Positions 7,270-16,287 of a DNA stretch of 34,897 nucleotides are shown here, piece by piece. Within the stretch, counting starts at the first letter, position 1. Each line of letters begins with the position of its first letter. The position numbers were made by a program, and so were the translations under genes. This DNA is from Aestuariispira insulae (GTDB lineage Bacteria > Pseudomonadota > Alphaproteobacteria > UBA8366 > Aestuariispiraceae): the NCBI RefSeq assembly GCF_003385955.1, contig NZ_QRDW01000018.1:1-34897 (forward strand), written 5' to 3'. The notes below the pieces were generated by a model. It was given only the letters and a program-made list of their open reading frames with translations, had not been told where the DNA came from and did not search any database.

Positions 7270-8658
7270 TTATTCCTCTGTTTTCGGCAGTGATTTGGTA
7301 TTGCATTTTGCAGCGATGCGGCACATTGCGATGGTCATCGCCAGGATGATGTAAATGGGCCAGATGAATCCCTGGGTCAGGAATGTTCCGCTGACACAAA
7401 AACCGGTGAAGCCGGCAATCAGGGCGGTTGTCACAGCGACAAGGGTTGGGTTTTGTACATCCTGCTGGGCCAGGAATTTTTTCTGGGTGAGCAATCGGCG
7501 TAACAGCGCAAGGACCATCCATATGAAGACGGCGAAGCCCAATAGGCCGGTTTCCGCCATCACACCAAACCACGTTGAATGGACCGCGTGGGTCTTACCA
7601 TCCCAGTGGCTGCTATAGTCGAAATAGTTATTCAAAAAGTTATTCAGACCCACTCCGGTGAATGGGTTGTGCAGGGCCATTATGAAAGCGGCATTCCAGG
7701 CATGGATACGGCCCATGGCGGATTCGTCGATGCCTTCTTCATGGGCACCGCCCGATTGACGGTCATCAATGCCCGCAAGGGCAAATAAAAGGGAAAGGGC
7801 CAATAGCCCGACCGTGCCCAATAGGAATTTGGATTTGATCTTCTGGGACAGGATAACCCCGGTCACGGCGGCAACGCCGAGCAATCCGCCCCGGCTCTGG
7901 GTGGCGATGATGGCAAAGAAAATAGCGCAGTAACCGGTGAGGCCTATCAGCTTGTCAAACCAGTGGGTTCCTCTGCTGCTGACCAGGGAGATGGCGAAAG
8001 CGGCACCGAACAGCATGACCAACGACAGATCATTGGGATCTCCCAGCATGGATCCGATGTCGCGCCCGACGGTGACACGACTGCCTTCCACCAATCCTAT
8101 ACCCGCCATCTTATTTGAAATCGCGATCAGGGCGATCACCAGGCCGCTTAAGGCAATGGCCCGTGCGGCCCAGGCCAATTGCCTTTCCGTCCGGATTGTC
8201 CAGGACAGGGCAAATACCATGATGGCGATCTTGATATAGGTATCTTTCCAGAAAGCTCCGGATTCCGCAGGGTTTGAGGAAAAGAAGATCCCGATGGTGG
8301 TCAGGATGAACAGGCAAATGAAAGGCAGGTATAGCCGGTCCCAATAGGCGGTGGTGTTTTTCAATGCCAGATTGACGGTGAGGGAAAGAAGGGTGCCGGC
8401 CGCCAGCAAAAAGGGAAGTTTGAGTGGCATTAATGCCGGAAATGCTTCATGCAGGCGGAAAAACGAAAACAGAATGAACATAAGGCCCAGAAAAAACGGG
8501 AAGCGGACCGTGAAGATCAATGCAAGCGGCAGCAGCCCGATCAGAAGGGGAAGAAAAGGGGTCGGCAAGGCATACCAGCAGATCGCAAATACAGCTGTCG
8601 CGCCGATTGCTATCACCGTGCCTCCATAGGAGGGGGATGAGATGCTACCTTGCCGCAT
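7270..8658 (-). CDS. Wzy-like O-antigen polymerase/ligase
   Basis: A 462-aa integral membrane protein with about 11-12 helices and the large periplasmic loop of the Wzy_C/O-antigen ligase family. Family landmarks are the SRGG turn in ATQSRGGLLGVAA and the late segment NPFTGVGLNNF followed by HAVHSTWFGVMAETGLLG, which holds the conserved His region. It would polymerise lipid-linked repeat units in the periplasm (as Wzy) rather than ligate to lipid A, judged from the Wzx/Wzz/Wza-like neighbours. It starts 3 bases after the upstream glycosyltransferase stop with GAGG as ribosome site, so the two are translationally linked. The last part of the gene also carries a weak copy of the proposed activator motif for the downstream promoter. 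Confidence 0.87.
   Translation of the reverse strand: MRQGSISSPSYGGTVIAIGATAVFAICWYALPTPFLPLLIGLLPLALIFTVRFPFFLGLMFILFSFFRLHEAFPALMPLKLPFLLAAGTLLSLTVNLALKNTTAYWDRLYLPFICLFILTTIGIFFSSNPAESGAFWKDTYIKIAIMVFALSWTIRTERQLAWAARAIALSGLVIALIAISNKMAGIGLVEGSRVTVGRDIGSMLGDPNDLSLVMLFGAAFAISLVSSRGTHWFDKLIGLTGYCAIFFAIIATQSRGGLLGVAAVTGVILSQKIKSKFLLGTVGLLALSLLFALAGIDDRQSGGAHEEGIDESAMGRIHAWNAAFIMALHNPFTGVGLNNFLNNYFDYSSHWDGKTHAVHSTWFGVMAETGLLGFAVFIWMVLALLRRLLTQKKFLAQQDVQNPTLVAVTTALIAGFTGFCVSGTFLTQGFIWPIYIILAMTIAMCRIAAKCNTKSLPKTEE
7279..7291 (+). promoter_or_regulatory. Weak activator-site-like 13-mer near the PEP-CTERM-type promoter
   Basis: TGTTTTCGGCAGT matches the copy at 20345 (read as AGTTTGGGGCAGT) at 10 of 13 positions. 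It lies about 74 bp upstream of the expected start from the promoter at 7222-7236, inside the 3' end of the polymerase gene. It is the weakest member of the set. Confidence 0.25.
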
Positions 8659-8661
8659 TTT

Positions 8662-9744
8662 TCACCTCGCCGCGCTATAGGCATCAAGATATCGGGAAAG
8701 CATCACATCCCGGCATCCAACAGAGAGGGTGAATGAACGGACCTTTTCCGGGGTGAGCCTTTGCCAGAGACTGCCGCACATGGCGGCAGAGAGCTGCCTT
8801 GCATTGTCGCTTTCCACAAGAGTTCCAGTGTCGGGACAAACTGCCTCTTTCACCGCGCCGACATCGGTTGCGATGACGGCGGTGCCGCAGGCCTGTGCCT
8901 CCAGCAGACAAAGTGGCAATCCTTCACTGAGGCTTGGCAATACGAACCGGTCTAATGATCTGTAAAAATCCGGCATTTTTTCCACATGGTCGAGAAAGGA
9001 GACATGCGTCTCCAGGCCCAGCTGACTGACCAGGGATTTCAAGTGATCTTCCTGTGGACCGGCCCCGGCGATGGCAAGATGCCTTGTCTCTTTCGCGATT
9101 GATGAAAAAGCCCGGATCAGCAGCTCGGTGTTTTTGACCGGGACCAACCGTCCGGCCATGCCGAAGATCTGTTTTCCGACCGGCAGACCAAGACGGGTTC
9201 GCGCTTCAGATTTGTCACCGGGTGCAAACCGATTTGTGTCGATACCGTTCAAGATGATGGCATCTGTTTTCCGGCCAATGGCGTTTTCATAATTGATAGC
9301 GACCTGATGGGCATCCGCAATCACGGCCGGGGATAAAAAGGAAACGGCCAGTTTTTGAAGCATACGGCGTTTTGGCTGCATTAGATGCCAGGCGTCATGT
9401 TCGGTATGGACCAGTGGGCACCGGGCCCATTTGGCACCGATACCGCCATAAAGCAACGGGCCGATATGGTGGCAATGGACCACATCGGGTTGTGTCTCCC
9501 GGATCAACCGGGCGAGGCGCATCAGACACCGCCAATCCCAGCCCGGTTGCTTTTCCAGAGCGATGATACGGTCTTCAAAGCGCTGTATGCGTGGCCAATG
9601 CTCAACCAGTTCCCTGATATTGCCTTCCAAACTGACCAGCAGGGATCCTGTCCCCGGCAGATGCTCCAGGAAATCCAGCGCCAGACATTCGATGCCGCCT
9701 GGACGCAGATGCTGCACCACAATCAAGGTTTTAATATCCTTCAT
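8662..9744 (-). CDS. Glycosyltransferase family 4 (GT-B fold)
   Basis: A 360-aa retaining glycosyltransferase. The N-terminal acceptor half carries the glycine-rich start QHLRPGGIECLALDFL, and the C-terminal donor half carries NGIDTNRF and the nucleotide-sugar-binding E-x7-E motif within SEGLPLCLLEAQACG (about 275-289). It has no signal peptide and is probably membrane-associated at the cytoplasmic face, adding a sugar to the lipid-linked repeat unit. Its ATG overlaps the chain-length gene's TGA (ATGA), with GGAGG upstream inside that gene. It is one of three separate GT4-type genes of the minus-strand operon; donor and linkage cannot be read from the sequence. Confidence 0.88.
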   Translation of the reverse strand: MKDIKTLIVVQHLRPGGIECLALDFLEHLPGTGSLLVSLEGNIRELVEHWPRIQRFEDRIIALEKQPGWDWRCLMRLARLIRETQPDVVHCHHIGPLLYGGIGAKWARCPLVHTEHDAWHLMQPKRRMLQKLAVSFLSPAVIADAHQVAINYENAIGRKTDAIILNGIDTNRFAPGDKSEARTRLGLPVGKQIFGMAGRLVPVKNTELLIRAFSSIAKETRHLAIAGAGPQEDHLKSLVSQLGLETHVSFLDHVEKMPDFYRSLDRFVLPSLSEGLPLCLLEAQACGTAVIATDVGAVKEAVCPDTGTLVESDNARQLSAAMCGSLWQRLTPEKVRSFTLSVGCRDVMLSRYLDAYSAAR

Positions 9745-11255
9745 TGCTTAATCCTCCTTGTTTTGCGCCGAAGCATGCCGGAAAGAGAGTTTGTTTCCCT
9801 TTCTGGGCGCAGCATTCCCAGCGGTGAGTTCAGGTGAGGCACCCGGGCCAGGACAGGCAGTCCAGTTAGATCGGCAAGTTCCTGACGGGTCCGAAGTGCT
9901 GTATTTGATACTTCGGAGAAACCAATCAAACCGGCCGATAGGCCGAGGCTGCCAAACCAGCCCAGCACGGCAAAAACGATGGCTGGCAGGCCGCTGGGGC
10001 GCGTGGGCACAGTCGGGTTGTCAATGATTTTCACGCGTTCGGGGGCTTCGAATTGGCCGAGCGCCCCGGTCACCCGGGCCATCTCGGCCCGTTCCATCAA
10101 CCGCTCGTGAATGTCGCGTTTGACCTCAACATCGCTGCGCAGCTGGCGCAATTGTTTCTCGATGGATCCAAAATCCACCACCAGCTGGTCCAGGGTGGCC
10201 ACTTCCTTTTCAAGGGTCTTGCTCTGGCGTTCCAGGTCGGCAATCTCGCTTTTTGCTTCCTGCAGCTGTTCGACCTGAGCGACCAGCAGGAATTCCATTC
10301 CGCTTTCCGCCGGCAGGGATTTGGCCGCCGCAGTCCACATCTGCTCGACTTCTTCCATCGTAAGCTTTGGGGCGTTGGCCAGCAGGCTGGCGCGCTCGTT
10401 CTTGAGCCGGTCCAGTTTGCGTTTGACTGATTGCACCTTGGAATGGGCATCCGTATAGCGCGATCTCAGGTCCGCCAGTTCCGCGGACAGGGAAATGACC
10501 TCCATTTCGATACGGCTGACCACCGGATTTGTTTGGGACAAACGACCGATTAAGGATTCATAACGGGCGCGTGCGCCTTCCAGGGCTGTGCGCCGTTCCG
10601 CCAGCGCCAACTCCATTTCCGCCAGCCGCCGCACATTGCCCGGATGCAGATCCGGCAGGCTGTCAGCATGTTTTGACATGAATTGGCCAAGGGCCTCTTC
10701 GGATGTCGCTAGGGCGGTCGCGCTTTGTTTGATCTGTTCCTCCAGGAACCGCACAGAACCATCGATTGCCGAACGCTCGGGCGCCAGGACTTTATCCATG
10801 AAACGCTGGGCAACAGCGACCAGAACCTTGTCGATCCCTTCCTGTTCTCTCTGCTGGTAATGCAGCTCGACCAGTTCTTCCCCGATCAAACGCAGTTTGA
10901 GGGATTCGGACAGGGTTTTGATGAGATCCTCGCGTTCCTTCAGCGAGGTTTCTTCATTGATCCATTCAAGATCAACCGCAACGCCCAGCAGAACATGCCG
11001 GCTGTGCAGGAGGGCATCGAGCGCGGAGATCCGGTCTTTCAGGCGGGTCTCGACCGCAAGATCCTCGAGGAATGGGTTATGCTTTGCCGCTTCCTGGATC
11101 AGAATGGTCATGCTGCTCTGGTAGGTTTTGGGGCGCACCATGCCGACCGCAAAACCAATGATCGGAAACACAACCATCAGGATTGCGATCGGATAGCGAT
11201 AACTCCAGGCCGTTTGCAGCCATAGCCGGATCAATATGTTCCAGGATGGTGCCAT
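9741..11255 (-). CDS. Polysaccharide chain-length determinant (Wzz/GNVR type, exosortase-locus variety)
   Basis: A 504-aa polysaccharide co-polymerase that would set EPS chain length together with Wzy. It has a first transmembrane helix at about 22-40 followed by the Wzz-type motif TYQSSMTILIQ. A long periplasmic coiled coil with many Lys, Glu and Leu heptads follows (about 150-400), then the proline-rich PTVPTRPSGLP and the second helix (about 430-450). The cytoplasmic tail is about 50 aa and carries no kinase domain, so any ATPase partner must be separate; a CpsD-like gene lies at 23.4 kb. The length fits the long chain-length proteins found in exosortase loci rather than the 325-aa enterobacterial Wzz. 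It starts 3 bases after the lipoprotein stop. Confidence 0.87.
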   Translation of the reverse strand: MAPSWNILIRLWLQTAWSYRYPIAILMVVFPIIGFAVGMVRPKTYQSSMTILIQEAAKHNPFLEDLAVETRLKDRISALDALLHSRHVLLGVAVDLEWINEETSLKEREDLIKTLSESLKLRLIGEELVELHYQQREQEGIDKVLVAVAQRFMDKVLAPERSAIDGSVRFLEEQIKQSATALATSEEALGQFMSKHADSLPDLHPGNVRRLAEMELALAERRTALEGARARYESLIGRLSQTNPVVSRIEMEVISLSAELADLRSRYTDAHSKVQSVKRKLDRLKNERASLLANAPKLTMEEVEQMWTAAAKSLPAESGMEFLLVAQVEQLQEAKSEIADLERQSKTLEKEVATLDQLVVDFGSIEKQLRQLRSDVEVKRDIHERLMERAEMARVTGALGQFEAPERVKIIDNPTVPTRPSGLPAIVFAVLGWFGSLGLSAGLIGFSEVSNTALRTRQELADLTGLPVLARVPHLNSPLGMLRPERETNSLSGMLRRKTRRIKQ

Positions 11256-11258
11256 ACC

Positions 11259-11729
11259 TCAGCCATCCTTGTCCGCGCAGCTAGCCTGCAGATTAAGGGC
11301 AGCGTTGGTGAGCTCACCGTAACCCACTGAGACAGGCAGCCGGGGACTGTCCACATAGCGGGCAAGGCGAACGGCTGCTTGCATGGCTTTGGCGGAGTCC
11401 AGGCCGGTATCGGCTATGACCCGTGCTGCGGCCCAGTTTTGATGTTCACGCTGTTTGATGAATGCCTCCAGCTGCATGAGGTCCGCCGCATTAAGATCAA
11501 CAGATCTAAAGTCGGCTGAGAATTCATGGCAGCTACCGCTTGTTTTTGGCATGGCGGGGGCCGGTGACTGGGTCCGGACCTTGGCCAGCATCTGATTGAC
11601 GGACAATGGCTGGCTTGCCGGTTTTTCGGTCTGCCAGACCCTTTGCCCGGGTGGCAGCAAATCCAACAGCCCGCCGGTTTGGCAGCCGGACAAGACGAGA
11701 AGAGTTATGCTCAGCGCTATGCGTTTCAT
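11259..11729 (-). CDS. Small lipoprotein of unknown function
   Basis: A 156-aa protein with a clear lipoprotein signal: MKRIALSITLLVLSGC ends in the lipobox LSGC, with the lipidated Cys at residue 16. The mature part is polar, has a Pro-rich linker and two later cysteines that could pair (SGSCHEF and LQASCADKD), and no domain I recognise. The ATG at 11729 is chosen because GGAGG lies ten bases upstream; the earlier in-frame Met at 11753 would place eight residues before the signal. It is tightly packed before the chain-length gene. Outer- or inner-membrane anchoring next to the polymerisation machinery is inferred from context. Confidence 0.75.
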   Translation of the reverse strand: MKRIALSITLLVLSGCQTGGLLDLLPPGQRVWQTEKPASQPLSVNQMLAKVRTQSPAPAMPKTSGSCHEFSADFRSVDLNAADLMQLEAFIKQREHQNWAAARVIADTGLDSAKAMQAAVRLARYVDSPRLPVSVGYGELTNAALNLQASCADKDG

Positions 11730-11776
11730 TTGTTTGATCCTCCTGACCGGCATATCTGCAAGTCATGGGCCTAAAT

Positions 11777-13000
11777 CTATCCATTTGAAAATGAACAGTT
11801 TTTGTCGGGCGTGCTGGATTCCATCGCTGCATTTTGGGTGAGTGACGCAAAATGCAGCGCTTCAATCAGCACCTGCATGTCATGTGCCCTTGCCTCCCAA
11901 CTTTCGGATCTGACCCGGTTTTGACGTGCTGATCTGTCGACCGGTTCGTCAATGAGGCAATCCTGCAGGGCGGTCCGGAAGTTTTCTCGATCATTGCAGA
12001 TGGCCACATGATCGGAATATTTCTGCACGGCAGGAAAAGCGGTGGAGACGATTGGTGTGCCTGCGGCCAGATATTCCCGCAGTTTTAGGGGGTTGCAGGC
12101 GCGAATTTGGCGGGTGTCACGAAACGGGATCAGGGAAGCCGACCAATGCTGGACATAGGAAGGGAGCTGATGATGTTCCCGCACCCCCAGAAATTCGACA
12201 TTTCCAAGAGACAATAACGCACCAAGATCCGTTTTGATCGGGCCGATGAACTGAAACTTCCAATCCGGCAGGGATCTTGCCAGCCAGATCAACAGGTCCT
12301 GGTCCAGCCATTCATCAAGACTGCCGTAAAAGCCGGCAATCGGTTTTCCATCTTTCAACTCCTTCGCTTTTGGCTGGGGCGTTGAGAACAGCGAATGATC
12401 ACATCCATGGGGGATGATGAATGTGTTGTCGCGCGGGAAACGGTCTGCGATGACGGGGCTTGGCGCGACAATCGCCTGTGCCTTGGCCGCGAGCGATTGT
12501 TCCATTGGAATGACGGCGTCATGGTCAACACCGGCCAGGGCCGAAAAGTCATCTCCGGCATAATAGAGGGTTGCGCTCTCGCCGCACCGCCCCACCACAT
12601 CAACTGCCGTGGGCAGGGATAGCCACAAGACCGGATTGGCCAGGCCATGCTTGGCCAAAGTTTGTTTGACCTGTCTGGACAGGGATCTGGCATTGAACCA
12701 TGACGCCAGTCGGTTTCCGGGCAGGGGCAGCGCGATAGGATGGATAATCTCCAGCGGCTTATCTGTGGTCCTGTCTGTTGCGTCTGCCGCCTTCCCTTTT
12801 CCGCGAAGGATCTGAAACAGTTTGGTAAACAGGCGATTGATATCGCGCCAGCTGATCCGGGGGCGGCGAAGGCCGATGGAATTGACCCAGATGACCGGAT
12901 GCTCATGCATCAATTTGCGGATCAGATGCTGGGTACTGCTGGGGTGGCTGGCCCAGTCCTCGCCAAAAACCACCAGTGGCGTTTTACCTGTGTTTTTCAT
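11777..13000 (-). CDS. Glycosyltransferase, GT4/GT1-like
   Basis: A 407-aa cytoplasmic GT-B-type glycosyltransferase. Family signs are the Rossmann-like N-terminus VVFGEDWASHPSSTQHL, the mid-protein FIIPHGCDHSLF, the second domain start IAGFYGSLDEWLD and the donor-site region CNPLKLREYLAAGTPIVST (about 312-330), where the Lys/Glu pair contacts the nucleotide sugar. Sequences with NPLKLREYLA are common among TuaH-like and exosortase-locus transferases. It begins 22 bases after glmS with AAGGA as ribosome site. The last 25 residues are polar and poorly conserved-looking. Sugar specificity is unknown. Confidence 0.83.
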   Translation of the reverse strand: MKNTGKTPLVVFGEDWASHPSSTQHLIRKLMHEHPVIWVNSIGLRRPRISWRDINRLFTKLFQILRGKGKAADATDRTTDKPLEIIHPIALPLPGNRLASWFNARSLSRQVKQTLAKHGLANPVLWLSLPTAVDVVGRCGESATLYYAGDDFSALAGVDHDAVIPMEQSLAAKAQAIVAPSPVIADRFPRDNTFIIPHGCDHSLFSTPQPKAKELKDGKPIAGFYGSLDEWLDQDLLIWLARSLPDWKFQFIGPIKTDLGALLSLGNVEFLGVREHHQLPSYVQHWSASLIPFRDTRQIRACNPLKLREYLAAGTPIVSTAFPAVQKYSDHVAICNDRENFRTALQDCLIDEPVDRSARQNRVRSESWEARAHDMQVLIEALHFASLTQNAAMESSTPDKNCSFSNG

Positions 13001-13022
13001 GACCGATTTCCTTGTTCGCGCT

Positions 13023-14840
13023 TCATTCGACGGTGACCGATTTGGCCAGGTTTCTGGGGCGATCCACGTCGGCGCTGCGGTCCAGGGCAGCGTGATACGA
13101 AATCAGCTGCAACGCCGTCACATAGACAAAGGGGATCTGATCCTCGGTGCAGGGCGGCATCTTGATGAACTCGACACCTTTCTCTCCCTTGAAACCGGCG
13201 GCTTCATCATCGTCGGTTAATACGAACAGCTTGCCGTTTCTGGCGGCAATTTCCCGGGCGTTTGAACTGGTCTTAACCAGCAATGGGGTATCGGGGGCAA
13301 GAACGAAGACAGGCATGTTTTCGTCGATCAGGGCGATCGGGCCGTGTTTCAGTTCCCCGGCGGCAAACCCTTCCGCATGAATGTAGGAGATTTCCTTGAG
13401 TTTCAACGCACCTTCCAGGGCCAGCGGGTAGCAGTCCCCCCGCCCGACAAACAAGGTGCTGGTGCAGTCACCGAGCAATGATGTCACGGACTTGATAATA
13501 TGTTCGTTGGAAAGCACCTCCCGGACCAGGTTGGGCATCTCCTCCATTTCCCGGCGAATGCGCCTATAATTCTTGGTATCAAGGGTGCCGTTTCGGCTGC
13601 CCAGTTCGATGGCCAGCCGCAATAGGGTCGCCAGCTGTGCCGTGAATGCCTTTGTCGAGGCAACACCAATTTCACTGCCGGCCCGTGTCGGGACGGCCAT
13701 TTCTGCTTCCCGGGCCATGGCGCTGGTGGGAACATTGACCACAGCGATGGTTGGGCAACCGTGATTGTTGAAATGGCGAAGGCCAGCCAGGGTGTCTGCG
13801 GTTTCTCCGGACTGGGAGATAAAGAGGCCTGCGCGACCGGGGCGGATCGCCCCCGCGCGATAGCGGAATTCAGACGCAAATTCCACCGAGATGGAAATGC
13901 CGGCATATTTCTCAAACCAGCTGCGGGCAGTCATTCCGGCGTAGTAGGAGGTGCCGCAGGCCACGACAGAAATATGCTGCGCCTTCACCATGGCATCCGG
14001 CATCTGTGCCATCATCTGGCACCATTGGTCGTCATGACCGTTCAGGTCCGACAGGATCGCAGGCTGTTCATGGATTTCCTTGTGCATGAAATGATCATGC
14101 CCGTTCAGGCATTGTACCTGACCGGTTGTTTTGTTTTCTGTCCAGCGGGCATCAACTGTTTTGAAATCCGGGTCCAGGATGATGACCTTGTCGCGGCGCA
14201 CGATAGCGAGATCGCCATTGCCGAGATGCATTTCCGCATCGGTATGTCCGGCGAAAGCCAGCATGTCAGAGGCAATGAGGGCCTCCTTTTCATTATAGCC
14301 AAGAGCCAGCGGGCTTTCCTGCCGGGCGGCCAAGACGGTGCCCGGCATATCCTCAAACAGCACCGCCAGAGCAAACTGGCCGTCCAGGCGGCTCATGGCC
14401 GCCCGTGTGGCATGAATGGCATCCATGCCCTGGTTTTGATAATGGGCGATCAGGTGCGGAATGACCTCACTGTCGGTTTCACTGGTGAAGCAAGCACCGT
14501 TGGATTGCAGTTCATCCCGAAGTTTGGCGAAATTCTCAATAATGCCGTTATGAACAACGGCGATGCCTTCGGACATATGCGGATGCGCATTGGCCTGGCT
14601 CGGAATGCCATGGGTTGCCCAGCGTGTATGACCAATCCCGGCAGGGCCGTCCTCAAGGACGGACGCCAGGCTCTGTTCCAGCTCATTGATCTTACCGGTA
14701 GAACGATGCCGCCAGATGCCACTGCCGGTATGGGTTGCGACGCCGGCAGAATCATACCCGCGATATTCCAGATTGCGTAAACCGCTGACCAGTTGCTGGG
14801 CAACGGTCGCACCGTTGATAACTCCGACAATACCACACAT
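13023..14840 (-). CDS. glmS: Glutamine--fructose-6-phosphate aminotransferase (isomerising)
   Basis: A 605-aa cytoplasmic enzyme making glucosamine-6-phosphate from fructose-6-phosphate and glutamine, the first step to UDP-GlcNAc. The start is set at 14840 because Met is followed directly by the catalytic Cys of the class-II glutaminase (CGIVGVI), which must become residue 1; GGAGAG lies upstream. Glutaminase motifs follow (LEYRGYDSAG, GHTRWATHG). Two SIS sugar-isomerase domains carry CGTSYYAGM, SQSGETADTLA and STKAFTAQ. The C-terminus DRPRNLAKSVTVE is the invariant family ending. All key residues are intact. Its place in an EPS operon suggests a dedicated extra copy feeding amino-sugar supply, although it could be the genome's only copy. 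I see no glmS ribozyme upstream. Confidence 0.97.
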   Translation of the reverse strand: MCGIVGVINGATVAQQLVSGLRNLEYRGYDSAGVATHTGSGIWRHRSTGKINELEQSLASVLEDGPAGIGHTRWATHGIPSQANAHPHMSEGIAVVHNGIIENFAKLRDELQSNGACFTSETDSEVIPHLIAHYQNQGMDAIHATRAAMSRLDGQFALAVLFEDMPGTVLAARQESPLALGYNEKEALIASDMLAFAGHTDAEMHLGNGDLAIVRRDKVIILDPDFKTVDARWTENKTTGQVQCLNGHDHFMHKEIHEQPAILSDLNGHDDQWCQMMAQMPDAMVKAQHISVVACGTSYYAGMTARSWFEKYAGISISVEFASEFRYRAGAIRPGRAGLFISQSGETADTLAGLRHFNNHGCPTIAVVNVPTSAMAREAEMAVPTRAGSEIGVASTKAFTAQLATLLRLAIELGSRNGTLDTKNYRRIRREMEEMPNLVREVLSNEHIIKSVTSLLGDCTSTLFVGRGDCYPLALEGALKLKEISYIHAEGFAAGELKHGPIALIDENMPVFVLAPDTPLLVKTSSNAREIAARNGKLFVLTDDDEAAGFKGEKGVEFIKMPPCTEDQIPFVYVTALQLISYHAALDRSADVDRPRNLAKSVTVE

Positions 14841-14883
14841 GGTTCTCTCCCCACTTGGATTAAAGACATCTGGGGGGTGAGTG

Positions 14884-14898
14884 AGCAAGAAACGGGCC
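14884..14898 (-). promoter_or_regulatory. Sigma-54-like promoter upstream of glmS
   Basis: On the minus strand AGGCCCGTTTCTTGC keeps GG-N10-GC and the TTGC -12 element but has A instead of T before GG. The expected start near 14872 would leave a leader of about 32 bases to the glmS ATG. It is weaker than the other six candidates. Confidence 0.42.
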
Positions 14899-14910
14899 TT
14901 AATTTAAGGC
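14896..14910. repeat. 15-bp palindrome in the glmS leader
   Basis: GCCTTAATTTAAGGC has perfect 7-bp arms around a central T. It touches the -24 side of the sigma-54-like element at 14884-14898. It could be an operator, or a weak hairpin ending the exosortase part of the operon. Confidence 0.3.
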
Positions 14911-14966
14911 ATTGATAATAATGACAATTTCGTCGTTGAAGGAAAGAGAAGATGCAAGGAAATGCA

Positions 14967-15455
14967 TCAGAATGAAGGACTGTTGCGTTTTGCAGCAGCC
15001 TGTTTCAAGCCCGTGAGCAGCCCGCAACGGCCGTTTTCACCAATGGCCAGAACCTCAGGAGCGGGGGCATTGGCAAACCGGAATTTGGCCAAGGTCCGTT
15101 CCAAAAAGAAACCGATGGATGGGAAAGAGTCATGATATCTCCCATCCCAGTAAAAACTGACTTTAACCGGCCAGTTCAGTAACAAGGCGGCGTCTTCCGC
15201 GTTGCGTTCGATACGATGCACCAGAAGATATCCCTGACAGCCTGCTGCGGCATAAAGATCGGCGGTCCGGCTGTGATCGATGGTGAGTGGCACTTCGCGG
15301 ACCAGCTCCCATGGCTTGTCCTGCCATCCGGGCGGAAGATGATCCTGATTCTGGGACTGGTGATCCATTGTGAAGGCCCAGACTTTGATCAGGACAGCCA
15401 TGGATAGACCCAAGGCCAGAAAGAACGGAAACCACTTTTTAAGCAGGTTTTGCAT
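14967..15455 (-). CDS. Small exosortase-associated membrane protein of unknown function
   Basis: A 162-aa protein with one N-terminal hydrophobic helix (about 8-27, WFPFFLALGLSMAVLIKVWAF) and a periplasmic remainder containing two cysteines (GCQGYLLVH and GRCGLL). Position and size are like the small partner proteins (EpsI class) that follow exosortase genes, but I do not see a clear EpsI signature, so I leave the family open. The ATG at 15455 overlaps the exosortase 3' end by 17 bases and is preferred over an in-frame TTG at 15467. Overlap and co-orientation suggest translational coupling and a shared role with the exosortase. Confidence 0.7.
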   Translation of the reverse strand: MQNLLKKWFPFFLALGLSMAVLIKVWAFTMDHQSQNQDHLPPGWQDKPWELVREVPLTIDHSRTADLYAAAGCQGYLLVHRIERNAEDAALLLNWPVKVSFYWDGRYHDSFPSIGFFLERTLAKFRFANAPAPEVLAIGENGRCGLLTGLKQAAAKRNSPSF

Positions 15456-16287
15456 GACGGTTTCCAATCAGGATCCACAGAAAGATAATGGTGATCAGCA
15501 GTCCCTGGAATATCTGCGCGCCTGTCCCGTCATGAATGAAGCTGTAATGGGCTGGCGATAATCCCATCAAGGCCAGTCTGACGATATTAATGAACATCAG
15601 GCAAAGGGCCAGGGCGGCACCGCAGCTGAACCAGAAAGACAGAGGCCTGGAGCCTGAAGTGCGAATAACACTGAACCAGATCAACAGCCCAAAGGAGATA
15701 TCCTTGAAAGAGGCGCAGCCGGTCAGGACATAAACACTATGTCCGTCGCTATTGCTGAACATATTGCTTTGGACGGTGATAGTGTCACCGAACAGGTTCA
15801 ATAGACTGCCCGAAGCCCAGGCGTCGAAGGTTAAAAAACCATCCGAAAATAAGTCCAGCATGGCGACGCTGATTGGATCCCGCAGGCTGACAGCCAGGAG
15901 AATGACATACCCTGTTTCCGACCCTTGCGCGTTGCCTTTGAGTCGGAAACAGGCCCAGCCGGAAAACAGGGCGAGGGCGAACCAGGCGGTTCTGGCAAAG
16001 GGCAGCAGGCAGAGGGCCATGACAATGATTGCCACCCAAAGATCTGCCCTGGATGGTTTCAGGGCAAATGGTGATTTCAATAATTGCCAGAGTCCCAGCA
16101 GGGCTGCGAATAATGTGACGGGCTGAATGCCGAATAAATGCTGGCCGAGATTTTGGTCCACGATGTCCGGTGCCGTCAGCCAGGCCAGGAACGGTTTGGC
16201 AAAACCGTTGAGCAGGCAACCGGCGATCACCAACAGGGATAGCCGGGCGAACCCGGCATTGTCGTCAAAGTTTGAGGCCGGCATCAT
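15439..16287 (-). CDS. Exosortase (archaeosortase/exosortase family transpeptidase)
   Basis: A 282-aa polytopic inner-membrane protein with about eight hydrophobic helices. It carries the family's Cys-Arg-His triad: Cys191 in VLTGCASFKD, Arg237 in INIVRLALMG and His252 in YSFIHDGTG. Exosortases cleave C-terminal sorting signals (PEP-CTERM and relatives) on the periplasmic face. The Cys motif GCAS differs from the common C-S-G, so the subclass is unclear. The gene overlaps the preceding glycosyltransferase by 23 bases, with GAGG before ATGATG, which indicates translational coupling. The likely substrate is encoded in the same operon at 6.2-7.2 kb. Confidence 0.87.
   Translation of the reverse strand: MMPASNFDDNAGFARLSLLVIAGCLLNGFAKPFLAWLTAPDIVDQNLGQHLFGIQPVTLFAALLGLWQLLKSPFALKPSRADLWVAIIVMALCLLPFARTAWFALALFSGWACFRLKGNAQGSETGYVILLAVSLRDPISVAMLDLFSDGFLTFDAWASGSLLNLFGDTITVQSNMFSNSDGHSVYVLTGCASFKDISFGLLIWFSVIRTSGSRPLSFWFSCGAALALCLMFINIVRLALMGLSPAHYSFIHDGTGAQIFQGLLITIIFLWILIGNRHAKPA

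Noticed and set aside
13761-14780. 339-codon open frame on the plus strand opposite glmS
   Set aside because: The minus strand is an unmistakable glmS with every family motif; the plus frame has no recognisable domain and reflects codon bias of the real gene.
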